This document shows, piece by piece, positions 33,536 to 47,100 of a DNA stretch of 64,000 bases. The position numbers were made by a program, and so were the translations under genes. Position 1 is the first letter of the stretch. Each line of letters opens with the position of its first letter. A model generated the notes under the pieces. It saw only the letters and a program-made list of their open reading frames with translations. It did no database searches and was not told the origin of the DNA. This stretch comes from Branchiostoma floridae (taxonomy: Eukaryota > Chordata > Leptocardii > Amphioxiformes > Branchiostomatidae): the NCBI RefSeq assembly GCF_000003815.2, contig NC_049993.1, positions 14,606,449 to 14,670,448 on the forward strand, given 5' to 3'.

Positions 33536-36231
33536 TTAGAGGTCAATATCATGGCTGTAGAAGCTACACTGTCCTCCCATATCCATTTGTTCATCCATTG
33601 AGAAACTTCCTCCTCGCTTGATGTATGTCTTCCTGGTCGTTCCTCCTCCTTGTTGGCTGCTGATTTTCTTCATCATATCTTCCATGGCGCCGTTTCCTTG
33701 CCTCTTCATCTTCTTGGCACCTCCGATTGTCATTCTCGCCATCTCTTCCTCCATCTCTTTCATCCTGTCGTCGCTCTCTTGTTCAAAGCTCGCTCCAAAC
33801 TTTCTACGTCCACTTTGTGGCTTTCTGCTTGCCGCATTTCCAGGAAGCTCCATTCCCCAATCCTCGTCGCCAAAATCAGCCATTCCCATGGTGATGTTTC
33901 CTCCCTCGTAACTCTCTTCTCTTCTCTCACTCTTTGATTCCCGACTGCTAGATGTGCTGGTCTCCATGAAGCCCCCGTTGAAGGATTCCACCTTGCTTTC
34001 TTCCTTGTGTTCTTCTTCTTTCTGAGATTCCTCGAGCTCCATTCTTCTACCGTCTTCGGTTTCTTCGGTTGTCTGTTGGACCTTCTTGCTCTTTTCTTGC
34101 GATTTTGTCTTGTGGCCTCCTTCGAACTCCTGCCTTTGTTTCTCCTTCATTCCTTCTTCTTCGAGCTCGAAACTTTTACCCTTTTCTTTGACGGCAAGCC
34201 TCTTCCCTCTTTCTTCGAGTTCCATGGATTTTCCTCTGGATTTGTCGTCTAGTTGCATCTTTCTCTCTCGTTCTTGCAGCGCGGTTTTTCTGCCATTTTC
34301 CTCCAGCGCCATTTTCTTTTGGCTGTCCTGTGAAGCAATCTTCCTCCCCGAGAACAAATCTTCTGCCTCCATCTTTTTATGCTTCTCTTCTAGCTCTAGA
34401 TCTTTCCCCTCCTCTTGCAGTGCCATGGATTTCGATTTTTCGTCTAGCATGATCTTCTTTCCTTCCTTTGCCATGGCCAATCTCTTTTCGTCTTCTTTTA
34501 GGCCCATCTTTCTCCCCTTTTCTTTGATAGACAATTTCCTGCAAGTCAAAAGTTGAAAACATCATATTTATGATGGTACACACAATGATAATGATAACCG
34601 AACTTCAATAACAGTTTTAGAATGTCTCTGAAATAGATCATCGACAAAGTAGTTGATAGCATTATCTAATCATGATTATTTTCCTGAATAATCCGAAAAT
34701 AATCCTTTCATAAACTTTGGCTGTTTACATAAGTTGCTAATCGCTAGACTATGTTACACAACCTCTCAGCTGTCGGGGGCTGCCCCCCCCCCCCTCCCCC
34801 TAGCTACTACCCAAGCAGATACGTATACTCATCTCATCATCTCATATATATATACGTATACTAGTACATTTTTATATAGCCTGGTTCACATATGAATACT
34901 TTTTACATACGATCCTTGAGTGTTATTGACTTTGGCACACTCAACCAGTTTTATTTTTCAGTTACATGATACACAATGTTTGTACAAGTATTGGATTGTT
35001 CTGCTCGTTCCTAGTGAAGCTAAAGAAGATAGATGGATGTCACTCAAAACGTCTTGTAGTAATCTCTGAATCTTATCCAGTGGAGAGATTGGTATGTCTT
35101 CAGCTATTGTCTTTAAGTATTTTGGATGGATGTCTAACCTTCATAAACGTATAGCTTGGACATATTTTTACGACATTGAATATGCTTCCCCCCTTGTACT
35201 GGCAATAAAGAAATACATCAACAATAAGGAAGACAAAAATAAACCATACATCTGCTTACAATTTAGTGGCACATATATGGAGGCATAGGGAAATGTAGTG
35301 TTTCCGATTACGTCACTGAAAGAATTAGTCAGTAGGTATTGACTTTTCTTTTTAGGTTTGTGCCGAAGTGATTCTACAAGGACGTTGGCATTTTCAATAA
35401 TATCGTATTCTAATTATACAGATATACATTGTACAATCCCAATTGTCTATTTCTACAGAAATGAGAACATTCTACAACATTTTCATCGCCCAGATATTGA
35501 TGTCAGGTCGAATTTTTATGCCCCTTGTCAGAATCAGCGGTTGACTAAAAAGGCCAGGGTCAACAGGTTTTACAAGGGTCGGTCGGGCAACCGGAAACGC
35601 AACATTTTTCCCTAGGCCTTATCAATCTTATTTTGCTATGTTTAGACAACTGTGACAGAATCATATCTACATCGAAATTCGATATGGAGAGGAGATTTTA
35701 CCTTGTGTCTTCTTCCATCGCCATCATCCTGTCATCCTCGTCCATTTCCATCCGGCTCCCCTTCTCCTCCAGCTGCATCAGTTTGTCACGATCCTGCAGC
35801 GCCACCCTGCGACCTTCCTCCTGCATTGCAAGGTTCTTTCCGCCTAGATTCAACTGCGTCTTTGTCCCCCTCTCTTCGACCCCAATTAGTCGGCCATCTT
35901 CCTCCATTTCTAGAACTTTCCCCACTTCTTCCGTTGTCATCTCCTTTCCCTTTTCACTCACCGTCATTTTTCTTCCCTTTTCCTTCATTTTGGCCCTCCT
36001 ATCTCCATCGTCCATGTCTATATTCCTCACCTTTTCGTCCAGTTTTCCTTTCCGTCCCTTTTCGGTGTCTTCGATCTCTATCTCCCTCCCTTCTTGATGC
36101 ACGTCGCATTTCTTACCGTCGTCTGCAAGCTCCATTTCTTTCTTCTCTTGTTGTTTCTTAAGTCCGGGGAGGTTTCCTAACTTCAAGCCGAGGTTTCTTT
36201 TTGCCATGTCTTTCTGTGCTTGGGAATACAT
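33536..36231 (-). CDS. nonapeptide-repeat charged protein (hypothetical)
   Basis: Two exons, 35702-36231 (ATG at 36231) and 33536-34538 (TAA), join in phase 2 with GT-AG borders to give 510 residues. The core consists of about 29 repeats of nine residues, consensus (E/D/Q)E(K/E/D)G(R/K)(K/R)M-x-(L/M/V), for example KEKGRKMTV, QEEGRRVAL, EERGKRLAV. The intron falls inside one repeat. The pattern alternates an acidic-Gly turn with a short strand-like K-x-M-x-L, which could form a beta-meander or solenoid, although the composition could also support helix. A Ser/Gly/Glu-rich C-terminal third contains MADFGDEDWGMEL and a Met/Lys/Gly-rich tail. No signal peptide or membrane segment is seen. I recognise no family. 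Confidence 0.8.
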
Positions 36232-39200
36232 AGATGTCCTTTCCTGTGGTAGATATTTACGAATGTTTGCCGTCCAAAAATCCTGTCACGTACACAGTAT
36301 CCCAGTCAGCGAGGGCTCGTTCCAAAACTTCAGCCCTAGAAAATCTTTTCTTGCCAAGAAGAAGACACACGCTCTCTCTTGTCTCTTCTGTGATCTAGTC
36401 CTCAGTACCCCAGACGCTTGCTCCCAATGACGAAATTATTCCAGGGTTCTTCGAGGTTACGGAGAACACTGAGAGAAAAACGCGCAGGGTGTATCGTCTC
36501 TATAGGGTCCCCACTAATTACTTTGCAGCTGTTCTCTCCGTAGACCCACTTATAACGCCGCTGGCAGAGGAAACGAGTCACCAGTCCTATCATTGGTTAC
36601 TGTACAGGGCGTTGTACATATTTGACTGTTGAGTTCAAATTCCTCTGGCACAGCATCCCATCACCCCCGTTTCGTAATGCTGCCTTTCTGGGAATCTTTT
36701 GCTTTTACAGCTGTGGAAAAATGTTTTGTATGATACAAAATCTACATTCTTTACAATACAGATGTAAAGAAATAAGTCCCACTGGGAGTTGAGAAAATGC
36801 GAAATGAGATAACGATTTCAAAATCACTATGACATCAATTTGGGTCTTTAGTTTCAAGGTTGGGGAGGGGGGTACAGTATACCATATTTGGATGATGTAA
36901 CGGACACCCTTCGCATCGCTGTTAGGGCGACAGTACCAACTATTAATAGACAGCCAGGGTGATTTCTGGTCAAAAGGGACAAACCAATAACACATCGAAG
37001 GATGCAGAAGATTCGAGAACGCATAACTAGTAAATATGAAAGAAAACAAGAAGATTATTCGTTGTCTCTGTCTTGATCTATTTTATCACATATCATATGA
37101 ACGATGATAAGATCGGTTACATCAATACAAAAGTATCAAATAAAGGTCTAGAAAGTGCTATATTGAGAAGGCCTAGGGATTTGAGCTTATTTCAAGGGCG
37201 CTATTTAGGACAATTCTTTTGAGATGACTGTAGAAGATTAATTGCTTCCTGGATATCAAATTTGCCGATAACTTAATTGACATATCATCAAAAGGGTGCG
37301 GAGAAATTTACCCCCAGATATTTGTGTGGTCTAAAGTCATTATTGGGTCGAACGGAAAATCGCTCTTGTAAATGTTTGTCTTTACGTCATATTACGTCAT
37401 ATCGAATTATCACACCTTGGTGTGTGATGTTATGATGCAATTGAGGCACGGCTGTGAAAAAAAAAAACCTTTTCGATTTCTCTCTTGTCTTAGAAGGACA
37501 TTCAACAGCTTAAATACTGAACCAAGGAGAATGGAGCAATCACAGTATACAAGGCGAACATAGGCTTACGTCACAATTCCAAACCGGGGCCCGGCCGGTC
37601 AGCTTTTAAGACTAAGGGAACGAAAAGTATGATATAAAAGACATCAAACTACACAAGACGTTAAGAGAATATTCGTGAGTATTGTTTGTGTATGTCTTTA
37701 TGCATACATTCACTATTTTTCGTTTCCAGAGCCCGGCCGGACCCCGGTTTGGAAATGTGACGTTAGCGTAACGCTAGGATCATATTTTCAAACCAGTGCC
37801 AAGGTTGGCAATTTGCGGGATATGATAGAAAAGGTATCGTTACACTCAAAATGTCCATGTGCCACAAGCTCTTTCATAGATGAAGGTCTGTATGAATATG
37901 CACTTTTCCGCAAGGCTTTTGCAGCCTATGTTCATATTCCGTAACTCTCTCTTTTCCCGAGGGCTACGTAACAGCCCAGCATGTAGCTGCGGGTGCCGAT
38001 CCGAAACAGTCTCCCATTACCTACTTCACTGCCCAAATTACACTAACCAAAGGTTACTTCTCCTCGGCAAACTTTCTCGGCTTTTAGGACAGTCATTTAA
38101 CTTATTTACACATTCCGAAAATATGCATATTTCCTTATTACTTAATGGAAGTCCTTCTTTCTCATATTCCTTAAATTCCAAAATTCTTACTTTAACCCAA
38201 AACTTTATTACAATATCTAAACGTTTTATATCCTGATTTATACTTTTTAGTTCTCTGCAAATCTGATCTTTTGTTACTGGGGTAGGGGAACCGGCATGCG
38301 CTTATACCAACTTTTGTTACACATCATTTAATTTTTACTTGATGTTAGTATTATTTATATCTTTCTTAATTTTGTATTTCGCTTAGTTCAGTTATGTCTA
38401 AGTCTTTGTATATATGTATAGTGGTGGCGTGAATATAAGTTCCCAACTTGAGTGCGTCACCACTATGTCTGTCTTCTATGTCTTATATGTCCGAATAAAA
38501 AAATAAAAAAATTCCGTAATTCGCAGGGAAAATCGTGTTACGTAAATTGTAGTGAAGCGACCACATTTTGCGTAATACGTAAGATTTTTCTTATAAATTC
38601 AGGACCCATTCAGCGTAAAATGTAGTTTGTCCCCCATGCAGGCCCTCTTTAGTATTTATTGTTGAAATATCTAGTTACCTAGTCATTTTTACATAATTGA
38701 TTTCACGCATGTATCCCAAAAATGTAGTGCAGGAATGTCTTGCATGGTGTGATAAAAATGTCGATGGAGTCACAGCGGCGCCTATCATATTTAGTCAAAA
38801 CTGCAGTGTACGATTTACTTGTATTGCGCTCTACCAAGGTAGCGGATACTGGTGCCTGTTTGATGTATTCGTATCCGCTGTAAAACAAAACGTTTCTTTT
38901 CTTGTAAAAATAATAATCAGGGTCTTGGATTGCATTTTAATCTACATCACTTGCGCTACTGACAAAACTGAAATCTAAAAGATTCCTAATTTTGCAAAAT
39001 AAACTGGCAGATAAATAGGCACATTGAACAGCTAAACAGGATTGGGGCCTCACAAATCCAAGAAATTCGCGAAAAGACGCATTTTTACAGCTTTCTTCTG
39101 AATAATGTTGATTATTGTGTATAATCTATAAACAATCCAACATTTATGAAGATGGGATGATCTCTAAGAATCTGCAGAAAACGCACAGGTGAGTGAATGT

Positions 39201-41128
39201 ATCGTACAAAGGAAAATTTTAGTACAATGGACCAAGCGCATTTGTGATGGATTATTATTCCATCCATTCCGTACCGTTATGCTTATGATATTTGTGTAGG
39301 AATATTGCAGGGGCGCATATTGAAAATATTAAAACTTTATCATGGTAGCCTGCGATGGTGCAGTCTTGTATTTCTTGTAAGGATACATACAGTACTGACA
39401 TACCTTGTGACTCAAAATCATGCGCGAAATATGATATAACCGTTATTGTTTTCCATTTAAAACAAATCGTAAAGTCCACTACAGGCACATATGTTTGAAG
39501 ATATAATAACCAATGTGGTATGTTCTCACAAAGCTAAAATCATTTATTTTAGATAAAGAGTTTTGCATAAAATTGTGTTTTCTTTCTTAAAAGGTAAAAT
39601 GTCCCTGAATTAAGGACAAGGACCTGGTTTCTTACTACTAGTAGTTGGACAGGTTGAACAAAGGGATGTTGACATTTATGTAAACAGCACTAATGTATCT
39701 AGGGGCCAAAATGTCATCCGGGTATGAAGGCTAGTGCAGGCAAAATTAGAGCTGTGCAGGTATTTCTTTGTTTTTAAATTATCATTCTTAGGGCACATCT
39801 GTACCAACACGTACATACACTTAATACAGTTTTTAGGTGCAAGTATTTGAATTTCTAATGTCTTTTGTTTATTCAACATAACCATCTTTGTGCATACACA
39901 CCAAAACAAATGGAGGTCCTTTGTTTGAAGGGAGTCACATGAATCACATTTTTATCAAGATTAACACACCGAAAAGAGTAGGGTTCCTTCCCGGTTTGAG
40001 TGGATCTAACCTTCACCAAGGTAATGAGTAACACTATCCATTATTTGATTGATTGTACTGCTGCTGGGTTCTCTGACTCAGGGGTGGGCAGCAGTTGGAT
40101 ACTCGGGTAAATCTCAATTGTAGATTAGATTAACACTAGTTTTGTACAGTAACAAGTACAAGGCGTGTTATGCCAGACTGTAAGGTTTGATCCAGTCACA
40201 CCTGGATGGACTTTATCTTGTTTCAATAAGTGTGGTGGGGTCTAATTACATTTGTACATGGTACTAGTATGGCTCTTTTCAAAAACAGGACGTCCGACTT
40301 TATGTCTCATCCAAGAGGGCGCCCCTAGCCAAAGCCAATGCAAAGTTCACATTTTCTTTGTTTCAAGTCCATCGAGGAAATAGATGTAGGTGACTTTCCC
40401 AATGTCCAAACATCATTGAAAATGCTAGATGCCCTTACACTGGGGCAGGTCAAATCTTCTGAGTCTGACAATCTTTTTAAATTGATGAGGGATGAAACTG
40501 GGTCATCTGTTTCACAACCTCTTCTACTAGTACTGTGACAGTGTGACCTCTCTGACAGTAATTTTGCCTCTCAGAATACCTTACAATGTACCATTTTAGA
40601 TTTAAACTCAGCACCATGGAAGGTGGATACCCCCTGACCCCCCTTCAATACTTGCGCCTATATCACTTGCTGCAACTTGGCAAGAAATTTGGGTCCCCTA
40701 TAGTAAAATCCTAGCAAAAAACCTGTCTAAACCTTTCAATTTTCACAATGATCCTAACCATAAGGTAACCTTATTACCACTATTTCACACAGGTGGACAG
40801 AAATGACCACTGGTGACTGATTCGTCCATCATACCTGTACCCATGAGAAGATTCCCCCACTATCTACCCCTGAACCAGAACAGCGAGGACTCTCCCACCA
40901 TGTCCACCCTGATAACTTATTACAATTTCACACAGGTGGACAGAAATGACGACTGGTGACTGATTTGTCCATCGTACCTGTACCCATGAGAAGATTCCCC
41001 CACTATCTCCCCTTGAACCAGAACAGCGAGGACTCTCCCACCATGTCCACCCTGATAACTTATTACAATTTCACACAGGTGGACAGAAATGACGACTGGT
41101 GACTGATTTGTCCATCATACCTGTACCC
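36232..41128. other. intergenic region with a LINE fragment and repeats
   Basis: Upstream flank of the nonapeptide-repeat gene, then a 5'-truncated LINE (37945-38510), a gtgcagg-type repeat (about 39717-39860), a SINE-like segment (40140-40400: 'ctgtaaggtttgatccagtc', also near 13665) and the 143-bp tandem repeat (40793-41197). No convincing gene is seen, though 5' UTR exons of the sialyltransferase could lie here. Confidence 0.45.
37945..38510 (+). mobile_element. 5'-truncated LINE 3' fragment with 9-bp target-site duplication
   Basis: It encodes only the ORF2 C-terminus (SLFSRGLRNSPACSCGCRSE ... TLTQNFITISKRF), the same family as the 18918-24200 element, followed by a 3' UTR containing 'gagtgcgtcaccact' and an A-rich tail (38494-38510). 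The 9-mer attccgtaa flanks it at 37936-37944 and 38511-38519. This is a typical dead-on-arrival insertion. Confidence 0.9.
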
Positions 41129-41197
41129 ATGAGAAGATTCCCCCACTATCTCCCCTTGAACCAGAACAGCGAGGACACGCCCACCATGTCCACCCTC
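40793..41197 (+). repeat. 143-bp tandem repeat (2.8 copies) including the first coding exon start
   Basis: 'gtggacagaaatgac' starts at 40793, 40936 and 41079, and the units are nearly identical. Each contains the same ATG context (cccatgagaagattccccc) and 'gtccaccct'. Only the third unit continues into the membrane-anchor codons; in units 1 and 2 the frame runs into 'gataacttattacaatttc' and stops soon after. Confidence 0.9.
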
Positions 41198-44100
41198 ACG
41201 CGCACGTATCTCGTCATCATCATCATCGGATTCTCCGTGGTGCTGTCGCTGCTGTACTACGTCAGTAGTCACATGATGACACCTCAGCACAGAAGGGAGC
41301 ATCTTCATGACTCACCTGGTAGGCAATTCAGGGTTCTCCCCAGAATTTTTTAGTATAGTGGAGGGGCTGGCAAAAATAACCCGAACCAACTCGCTGCGCT
41401 TTTCATGAAAATGGGTTCATTTTGTAATGCCAGACTAGAGGGTGTCAAATACTACAAGTACAATATATTATAATGATTTCTTTGTTGTGAAGTGGCAAAA
41501 CGACTTGTTTTGATCATCGCCCATTCACAAGTTTGTGCAGACAATGCCGACTGGAAAAGTGATGCCACTTGACACAAAATCTGTGAATTTTCATCAATTT
41601 TAGCAAAACTAACCAAGAAAATAGGGAAGAAACAACACAATAAATTTCAAAAGTAGTATAGTGGAGCTGGGCTAGGAGTATAGTGGAGGGCCTCCGTTAT
41701 TCCATCCTCTTGGGAGGACTCTGCAACTTAGGGTTAGCACTGGTAGCTTTAGCGCTAGATCACCTTTATCTGTGGGGTAACCTATATCCATCTGTACCCA
41801 TATACATCCATATTTTGGGCAATGATGTTGATGTATAGTGGTTTCAAACTTAAACTGCAATGTTTTGAAAATGTGGCAATTTGAAGCCACAGGTCATTAA
41901 CTTGATATCCTTTGTTGCCCTGTTTTTTTGTCAACGGATAAAAAAAATCATATAGGTTACCCGGTGGATAAAGGTGAACTAGCGTTACAGGTCCAGGGTC
42001 CTATCTAGTGTATTTTGGCGTATTGGACCAACACGCTATTATTTGCAACAACCATACCAAATTGAGAACCATTGTGCTTTAATTTTTTAACTATCTTAAG
42101 GTAAGATTCTTTAAAAATCCACACCCTTTTGGGGAGGAACCTGCTCCTTTCACACCCCTATAGCTGTTCCAAAGGATATGCCAAATTTATTTTCTTCCTT
42201 GTATGTATTTTTGTAATAACATGCATAAGGATATATTTGTGTAGGGATATATGCTACTATACACAAGCAAAACACAATAATTATCTATTGATTATTCTGG
42301 TTTCATGTACATTTGTACTAGTATGAGTTCATAGACGTATCAAGCCTTCGATGATGTAATCTGTATGTGTTGTTGTTATTGTTAGTGGGTGGGCCGACTA
42401 CTCACTCTTTCCAGCCAGGGGCTGAATTGCGAGGAGCTTACAATAGGCGGGGCTAAATCGCAAGTGTCTGGAGCAAGCTGCCATTCGGCGCCACTCAGGT
42501 GACCTCAATACGACGGTAATTGCCCCAGATGCGGCCAAGGGACTGTAGGTTTTGAACCACTCACACCGCACCATCGCACATGTGATGCGTTCTTTAACGG
42601 GCCCGGGGTGTGGCTCTCCCCAGACACGGGACCTCCATTTAATGTCCTATCCGAGGGATGACTCATTTTCACTTGAGTAAAGTGAGGAAAGTCGTGTAAA
42701 GTGCCTTTCCCAAGGGCACAAGATCGGCAACACGGCAGGCGGATTCGATCCCGCGACCTCTCGGTCACGAGGCAAACACAATAGCACTATGCTATGCGGC
42801 CCCACGTATGTGTGGTATATTGTCTGGCACTTACTTCCTCAGTATTTATTGTTGCATACAATGCAGTACCTGGCCAGTGACCTATACATGTATAAACCAC
42901 CGTGTGAGTGAACCGGAGTTGGTTATTGGCACTTAATTGTACTCTTGCTTCTGTCTTCGCAGGACTCTTAAGAAAGCACACAGGTAGCCAACCCTCTCTG
43001 TATGAAGAACCTGGGCTCAGGTATCTAAACCTTTACTAGTACAATTACTCTTTAGAAATTTCTAGCGAAATCTTAAGGTGGGATCTCACTGCACTTGGGG
43101 CACAGGTGCAGTACTGCAGGGTTCGTTCACTGCGGTACTGTTTAGTTGTTTTTGCTAATTTTTTATAATTTAGATATTGCTTGGTGCATAAAGCATGACT
43201 TAGGAGACAACAAAATACACAAAATGTAAGAAAATTTGTTCTTTATCTCTGAAATTTGTCTACGAACTACGAACCCCACAGTGCCGCACGGGTGCCCCAG
43301 TGCAGTGAGACCTTTAATCTGTGATAGACAATTGCTTTTTGAAGATTGTTTTAAGCTATGGTCTAGTTTACTATTTCTAGTAGAATTTTTGTTAGAAATT
43401 TCCAAAAATTTCTCTTACCAGAACTAAATAATGATAATAAAAACCTTTAGTGTTATGGAATTCTTGTTTCCCTTTTATGATAATTCAAAATGTTATTATT
43501 CCTTGCTCCCTAAATAGAAAGATAGATAACGTTATGATTATTATTTTTTTGTCATCTACTTTTAGCAATGCTACAGAAAACCCCTCAACTTCTAAAGATG
43601 ACAACCAAAGCCACCAGATTAGAGTTTTGGAAGAGACAACAGACAACAAAACATATAGTAGAACAACCCTTCCTTTGAAACAGACTACAAAAACTGTGAA
43701 ACAGACGGCAAAAACTGTGAAACAGACAGCAAAAACTGTGTCAAATGGCGGTGCACCAAAACCAGAAACCAGACCAATCTTTGTGCAGAAAGTAGAGGAG
43801 AAAGAGACAGTTAAAGATGCGGTTGCCATGGAAATGGGTGATGAGAATGGCGTGGCAGATGAGGAGGAAGTTTGTCGGCCACACCACGCCTCCAGCACTA
43901 TTGTCAACACACATCCAAAGTAAGTCATACCTATCCCTATTCAGCTACACACATACCAGTTTTATGACTAGGTTCAAGGTTTTCACCAGCACAATTCAGC
44001 ATGTTTTATTAAGGAGCCCTATATTTTGTCTTTACTAGTATACATACTGTTTTGAAACAAAAGTTTATACGGCCCTAAGAATGTAGGAAAATCTAAGAGT

Positions 44101-47100
44101 TATAGATTGATAAAATTCTAATTAAGACTGTCTACACCACAGAAGTAAGCACTGCTTGCTTCGTGACTCGTTAGGCTAGGATGCCCCCTACGCTTTAAAG
44201 AATTCCTGATGTCAGATTTTTTGCTGGAAAATACAGCAGAAACTACAAGATTCTATATCTATTTATTATGGCTTGTAAACAATGTGTAATCATGCCATTT
44301 TGCATAACACACCAACATAACAGGCTTGCAATGTGGCAGCAGCTGGTTATATTACCCTGAACGACCTGTAACACTTAACATCTAGTTGTAGGGGTTTTTT
44401 TAATGATAGTTATAATAAGTAAAATGTATCATACATGTACGTGGTAGTTAGAATGGATGTTTAGCTGAGTTAACTTTTTCACCTTTTTTCCTCTTAGGTT
44501 CAGAAAGGACATTCCCCTGTTTGTGACCAATGACTACAAATCCTACAGCTCTGTTATGAACTACTCGCCTCCATTTGGTTTAAGAGGAACAGGTAAGGGA
44601 AAAACAAAGTCCACAAAATCTTATACATCTCTTCAGAAGAAATAATTATTATATAATAATCAGATGTTTCAGTTATGTGGATACCGCTACATGTTCATAA
44701 ACCTATTAGGATTTTAATCATGTAATCTGTATCTCTATATCTGTATCTCTGTTATATTTTCACTTACTGACGTTGAACGTCACTTACTGAATCAGATGTA
44801 TTTCTTCCCTCATAATCATAATAAAAATTAGCTTGAAGTTTTGTTAAGCCTTTAAAGAATTTTAGTTTCAAAGAAACAATTTCTTCAAGAACATTTCTGC
44901 TTTTCCAGCAAAATCTGCTACATACCTACCATGCAAAGACTATGAGCAAAGAATTTTCTTAAGTCCTGCTGCTGCAGTATGTAATAAATCAGCTAGGGGG
45001 CACTTATTTGAGCTTATCTTTTGGTTTTTTGACACCAGTACCAACATACCAAATAACAATCCTTCCAAGGCTCCATAAGTAATACTGTACAGAAGCAAAC
45101 AAGCAAACAATCTCACAATGTTATAACATTGTAAATAGGGTAGTTATTTCTGTTTTTTCTTGTGTTATACTTATGTGTATGTGTTTGTTCTTATTTTTCA
45201 GATAAAGACTTGATGAATGTGTTGAAGATTCTCCCACAGGCATCCACTATGCCAGAGAACATTGAAAGGTAGCAAAAAATATTTGATGTTACCAGCTTTT
45301 AATGTATACTCTTTAGTTTGAGGTGTACATTGAAAGCACACTCCTGATAGTGTTTTATCATTCTTTTAAGTATTTATGACAACAGTGACACCAAAGTGCT
45401 ACATTTCCAAATAATTTTCTTTTTGATATCATTCATTGAAGTTGAAAAGACATCTTCTTATGTGATTGAACATGAAACTAGAAGGTTACGTGCAGGGTTC
45501 TAGCTAGTGCATTTTATCGTAGTGGGCCACTACACTATAATTTGTGGCCACAATATCTAACTAGTGTAGTGGTGCTTTGCTACCATTTGCTTGTTCAACA
45601 ATGTCTAATCAATGTCTAAACAATGAAAAATGATGATATGCCACTCAAAACTGACCCAAAAATCCTTCAAATTACATGTGATGTTAACAGAGTGCCAATT
45701 TTTAACTCTGCATTTTCAAAATCTCACTGTAGAAGGGCCAAGACCCCCCTTCCACACAGATCTCCTTATTCAGTGATTGGTTGTTTCATTAACATGTCAT
45801 TGCAATTGAACTATGCTAAAATGAAATCCTGGCTAGAACCCTGCAGCCTCCTTAGTGTTTTTGAGTCACCTTAAGGGCAGTGGGTTGTTATCCACTGTGT
45901 CTAGGGCAGGGTATTGGAAGGTGGATGTGTGAAGTGCATTTTTCAAAGACACAATGTTGATGGCATGTCATCAGGGAATTTAAATGAATTACTTCTAAAA
46001 GTGATTGAAAATTGAAAGAAAATGAATCGCAAATTCTATATGATTTGTATTTTGAAATGCCCATTTCATTCTGATGCTATGTTCATATTCCTGTACAGAA
46101 TACCGTGTAAGCGCTGTATAGTGGTGGGCAGTGGTGGCATTTTGCTGGGAAAGAAGCTGGGACCTCAGATAGACGACTTTGATATAGTCATAAGGTAAGA
46201 AAGTGTTGTATTTATAGCTGTGTCTTGTATTTTTATATTCTAAGGTATTTGCGACTCTTAAAAAATAAAGTTTTAAAGAGACAGTACCAATTGGGAGTTT
46301 TTTTTTTTTTACGAATTCAAGCAAGCACGCACTTCAATGCATAGCAGTCCTGTATTTAACAACTACAAAGTGAAAAAAAGTTTAAGACTGTAATCCAGTG
46401 GAAAGTACAAGATTAGAGGAGAATGCTGGAGTGTTTTTTTTTCATTTTGTGATTTAGTCCCACAGATTTTGTGCAAGACGTGCCCAAATTGGGAATGCAT
46501 ATTTTAATTGGGTGACATACTTAAATCAAGAAAATATGATGAATAATCATTTATGTTTTGATATTCGTAGAATGAACAACGGTCCCGTGAAAGGTTACGA
46601 GGAGGACGTCGGTCACAAGACCACGATCAGAATGTCGTACCCGGAGGGCGCGCTACAGGACCCCGGCGGTTACCACCAGGACTCACTGTTCCTCATGGTT
46701 CCCTTCAAGTCTTTAGACTTCCTCTGGCTCCAGAGAATCATTGGAAAACAATCAGTGGTAAGAACTGTTTTTTATTTCATACCTGGGCCGCAACAATCTT
46801 TGATACGGGCATTCCGGACCAGGTGATAATTTTCCGTATCACACAGGTTTCTTACTCTAAGTCGTATCACACAGGCTTCCGTCGATTAAATAGAACACAC
46901 TCCACGCCCGCCAATGCAAGCAAACAGAGTTATTTTGTTAAACCCTCTCTCAAATTGATGTTCTTAAAGAATAAAGTTGTTGATGAAGGTTAAAACAAGG
47001 TGTTGAATTTTATCCATTTCATGAGTAGTTTGTCAATTAAATCAGACTTTTCCGACAAGATTATGACATAGATAAAATACAGCATGGTGTATTCTATATG

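Noticed and set aside
33618-34556. Plus-strand Phe/Ser-rich ORFs opposite the nonapeptide-repeat gene
   Set aside because: They are complements of Glu/Lys-rich codons; the minus strand has the start, splice sites and repeat periodicity.
42490-42803. Functional tRNA gene
   Set aside because: The boxes are present but the arms do not pair cleanly, there is no T-run terminator after the head, and a SINE body follows.
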